Source of the DNA: Phycisphaerales bacterium
GTDB lineage: Bacteria; Planctomycetota; Phycisphaerae; Tepidisphaerales; Tepidisphaeraceae
Length of the DNA stretch: 7,487 nucleotides
Direction of reading: 5' to 3'
NCBI GenBank assembly: GCA_028288875.1
Contig: JAQGHK010000080.1
Span: 1 to 7,487 of the forward strand
Shown: positions 6,737 to 7,487 of the stretch, piece by piece
Layout of the letters: every line of letters begins with the position of its first letter
Numbering within the stretch: the first letter of the stretch is position 1
Notes under the pieces: model-generated
The model's input: only the letters and a program-made list of their open reading frames with translations
Database searches by the model: none
What the model was told of the DNA's origin: nothing
Position numbers and translations under genes: made by a program

Positions 6737-6740
6737 CTCC
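6737..6740 (-). promoter_or_regulatory. Ribosome binding site fixing a GTG start of the kinase gene
   Basis: GGAG on the minus strand (complement of CTCC at 6737-6740) lies 8 bases before GTG at 6728 and selects it over the upstream GTG at 6776, which follows a GC-rich stretch without a ribosome binding site. Confidence 0.75.
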
Positions 6741-6789
6741 CGATCGGAGCAAGGGTTCGAACGCGGGCGGGAACACCGGCCCGCGCCCG

Positions 6790-6814
6790 GGCGACCCCGG
6801 GAACCGGGGACGCC
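6790..6814. repeat. GC-rich hairpin in the divergent control region
   Basis: GGCG-A-CCCCGG, loop GAA, CCGGGG-A-CGCC: ten GC pairs with one A-A mismatch. A second palindrome, CGCCCGGGCG (6784-6793), overlaps it and could form an alternative fold. On the minus strand it would lie in or at the start of the kinase mRNA leader, ~50 bases before its ribosome binding site. There is no T-run, so it is not a terminator. Confidence 0.6.
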
Positions 6815-6860
6815 TTAAAGTTTAACGGCTGTTTTGGTTGTAGAACATTGATAAATTGTG
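6815..6860. promoter_or_regulatory. AT-rich divergent promoter region (tentative)
   Basis: This AT-rich stretch separates the minus-strand kinase gene from the plus-strand Ubl gene, so both promoters should be near here. On the minus strand TAAACT (6824-6819) matches the -10 box seen before argB, but no good -35 is correctly spaced. On the + strand TTGATAAATT (6848-6857) contains -10-like sequence, again with a poor -35. Exact sites cannot be fixed from sequence. Confidence 0.3.
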
Positions 6861-6894
6861 CCGAAACGCGTTTTTATGGGGCCGAGCGTTATTC

Positions 6895-6899
6895 AGGAG
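6895..6899 (+). promoter_or_regulatory. Ribosome binding site fixing the Ubl start
   Basis: AGGAG lies 6 bases before ATG at 6906. It favours this start over an in-frame GTG at 6858, which would add 16 residues without family similarity. Confidence 0.8.
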
Positions 6900-6905
6900 C
6901 AGCGA

Positions 6906-7193
6906 ATGGGTCTGGTTACCGTTGAAGTGTGGGATGCGACAGGAAATAAAAAACGCCAGGTCGAAATGCCTGACGACGCCCCCCTGCAGCGCATTCTGGC
7001 CGTCCTCATCGAGCGCATGAGCTTCCCCCAGCACGGCCCGGATGGGCAACTACTCAGCTATAAATGCCAGCACCGCACCACCGGGAAACAATTGCTCGAT
7101 AGCCAGACCTTGGCGGATGTCGGTGTGAAAGACGGGGACGTGCTGCGGCTCTTGCCGGAGATCACGGCGGGCAAGGTGTTAGGCTGCCAATGA
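6906..7193 (+). CDS. Ubiquitin-like beta-grasp protein, YukD/EsaB-like
   Basis: A 95-aa protein with the ubiquitin (beta-grasp) layout: strand ~3-9 (LVTVEVW), strand 16-21, helix ~26-37 (PLQRILAVLIER), strand ~48-54, then TLADVGV (68-74) and DGDVLRLLPEI (76-86), the characteristic last turn and strand of YukD/EsaB-type ubiquitin-like proteins. The C-terminal tail is TAGKVLGCQ: no terminal GG, but Gly93 is followed by only two residues, so trimming could expose a Gly end. The stop overlaps the start of an E1-like gene (ATGA), implying coupled translation and a shared pathway. That neighbour points to a ubiquitin-like modifier rather than a type VII secretion part (the other YukD/EsaB role) or a MoaD/ThiS sulfur carrier (which end in GG). 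Function is inferred from fold and context. Confidence 0.8.
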   Translation: MGLVTVEVWDATGNKKRQVEMPDDAPLQRILAVLIERMSFPQHGPDGQLLSYKCQHRTTGKQLLDSQTLADVGVKDGDVLRLLPEITAGKVLGCQ

Positions 7194-7487
7194 CCGATCC
7201 GATTTCCATCTCCGCCGATGATGTCGCCGAGCAGGACGGCCGGTTTGACCGGTTTAAGCTCATCGGCTGGTGGGATCAGCGTCGACTGTCCGAGGCCAAG
7301 GTGCTGGTGATCGGCGCGGGCGCGCTCGGCAATGAGATTATCAAAAATCTCGCCCTGCTCGGCGTCGGCCATGTCGTGATTGCCGACAAGGACACGATTG
7401 AGAACTCGAACCTTTCGCGCAGCGTTCTCTATCGCGCCGACGACACCGGCCAGATGAAGGCGACCACCGCCGCCGTCGCCGCGCAGG
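7190..7487 (+). CDS. ThiF/MoeB/E1-type adenylating enzyme, 5' part only
   Basis: ATG at 7190 overlaps the Ubl stop by four bases (ATGA); the frame runs off the right edge after 99 codons. The visible part is the start of an E1-like Rossmann domain: a lead-in FKLIGWWDQRRL (22-33), the nucleotide loop VLVIGAGALGNE (38-49), then DKDTIENSNLSR (66-77), the D-x-D...SN-L-x-R signature, and Lys90, the conserved lysine of the adenylation site. Ser78 takes the place of the common Gln in the NLxRQ motif. Such enzymes adenylate the C-terminal Gly of a ubiquitin-fold protein with ATP. Here the substrate is very probably the 95-aa protein encoded just upstream. Zinc cysteines, catalytic cysteine or extra domains would lie beyond the window, so conjugating E1 and sulfur-transfer roles cannot be told apart from this piece alone. 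Confidence 0.9.
   Translation, partial: MTDPISISADDVAEQDGRFDRFKLIGWWDQRRLSEAKVLVIGAGALGNEIIKNLALLGVGHVVIADKDTIENSNLSRSVLYRADDTGQMKATTAAVAAQ

Noticed and set aside
4929..6818. A 629-codon open frame on the + strand
   Set aside because: Antisense shadow of the Wzz/BY-kinase gene, rich in Gly/Arg/Asp repeats of codon-bias type and without a domain.
6906..7193. Type VII secretion role for the YukD/EsaB-like protein, or a MoaD/ThiS sulfur carrier
   Set aside because: No WXG100 or EssC-type gene is visible, and the E1-like gene is directly coupled. The tail lacks the terminal GG of sulfur carriers. Not excluded until the downstream genes are read.
1..7487. CRISPR array, tRNA, rRNA, complete insertion sequence or prophage
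   Set aside because: No regularly spaced direct repeats, no tRNA or rRNA signatures, and no transposase or integrase motifs found on either strand. The only repeats are the inverted ones listed.

Overview
The window is GC-rich chromosomal DNA from a bacterium, most likely a planctomycete (Phycisphaerae-like). This rests on gene content and style: a GEHD-type calcineurin phosphoesterase, a Wzz/tyrosine-kinase fusion beside a sugar transferase with a GGDEF-like N-terminus, a YukD-like ubiquitin-like protein (Ubl) overlapping a ThiF/E1 gene, and palindromic intergenic repeats. The taxonomic call is inference; no rRNA or marker gene is present.

Layout. (1) 1-860, + strand: the end of a metallophosphoesterase gene whose signal-peptide part lies off the left edge. 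(2) 861-1157: a convergent gap with no confident gene. (3) 1158-3049, - strand: argB then argF (acetylglutamate kinase, ornithine carbamoyltransferase), two steps of arginine synthesis. A sigma70-like promoter precedes argB, and a 75-bp palindromic dispersed-type repeat fills the argB-argF gap. (4) 3112-3223: a long imperfect hairpin covering the gap behind the next gene. (5) 3221-6728, - strand: an exopolysaccharide pair, a Wzz-type chain-length regulator fused to a BY-kinase domain (transcribed first), then an initiating sugar-phosphate transferase. A strong intrinsic terminator separates the two genes, so the transferase probably has its own promoter or depends on readthrough. (6) 6729-6905: a divergent control region with a GC-rich hairpin. 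(7) 6906-7487, + strand: a 95-aa ubiquitin-fold protein whose stop overlaps the start (ATGA) of a ThiF/MoeB/E1-type adenylating enzyme cut off by the right edge.

The most interesting part is the right end. A Ubl translationally coupled to an E1-like enzyme is the signature of a bacterial ubiquitin-like conjugation operon. The E2-like and JAB-peptidase partners, if present, would lie just beyond the window. The two intergenic repeats are the next most interesting signals. Three start sites were moved to Shine-Dalgarno-supported positions (4369, 6728, 6906), and the argF start was moved to 2078 on family alignment.
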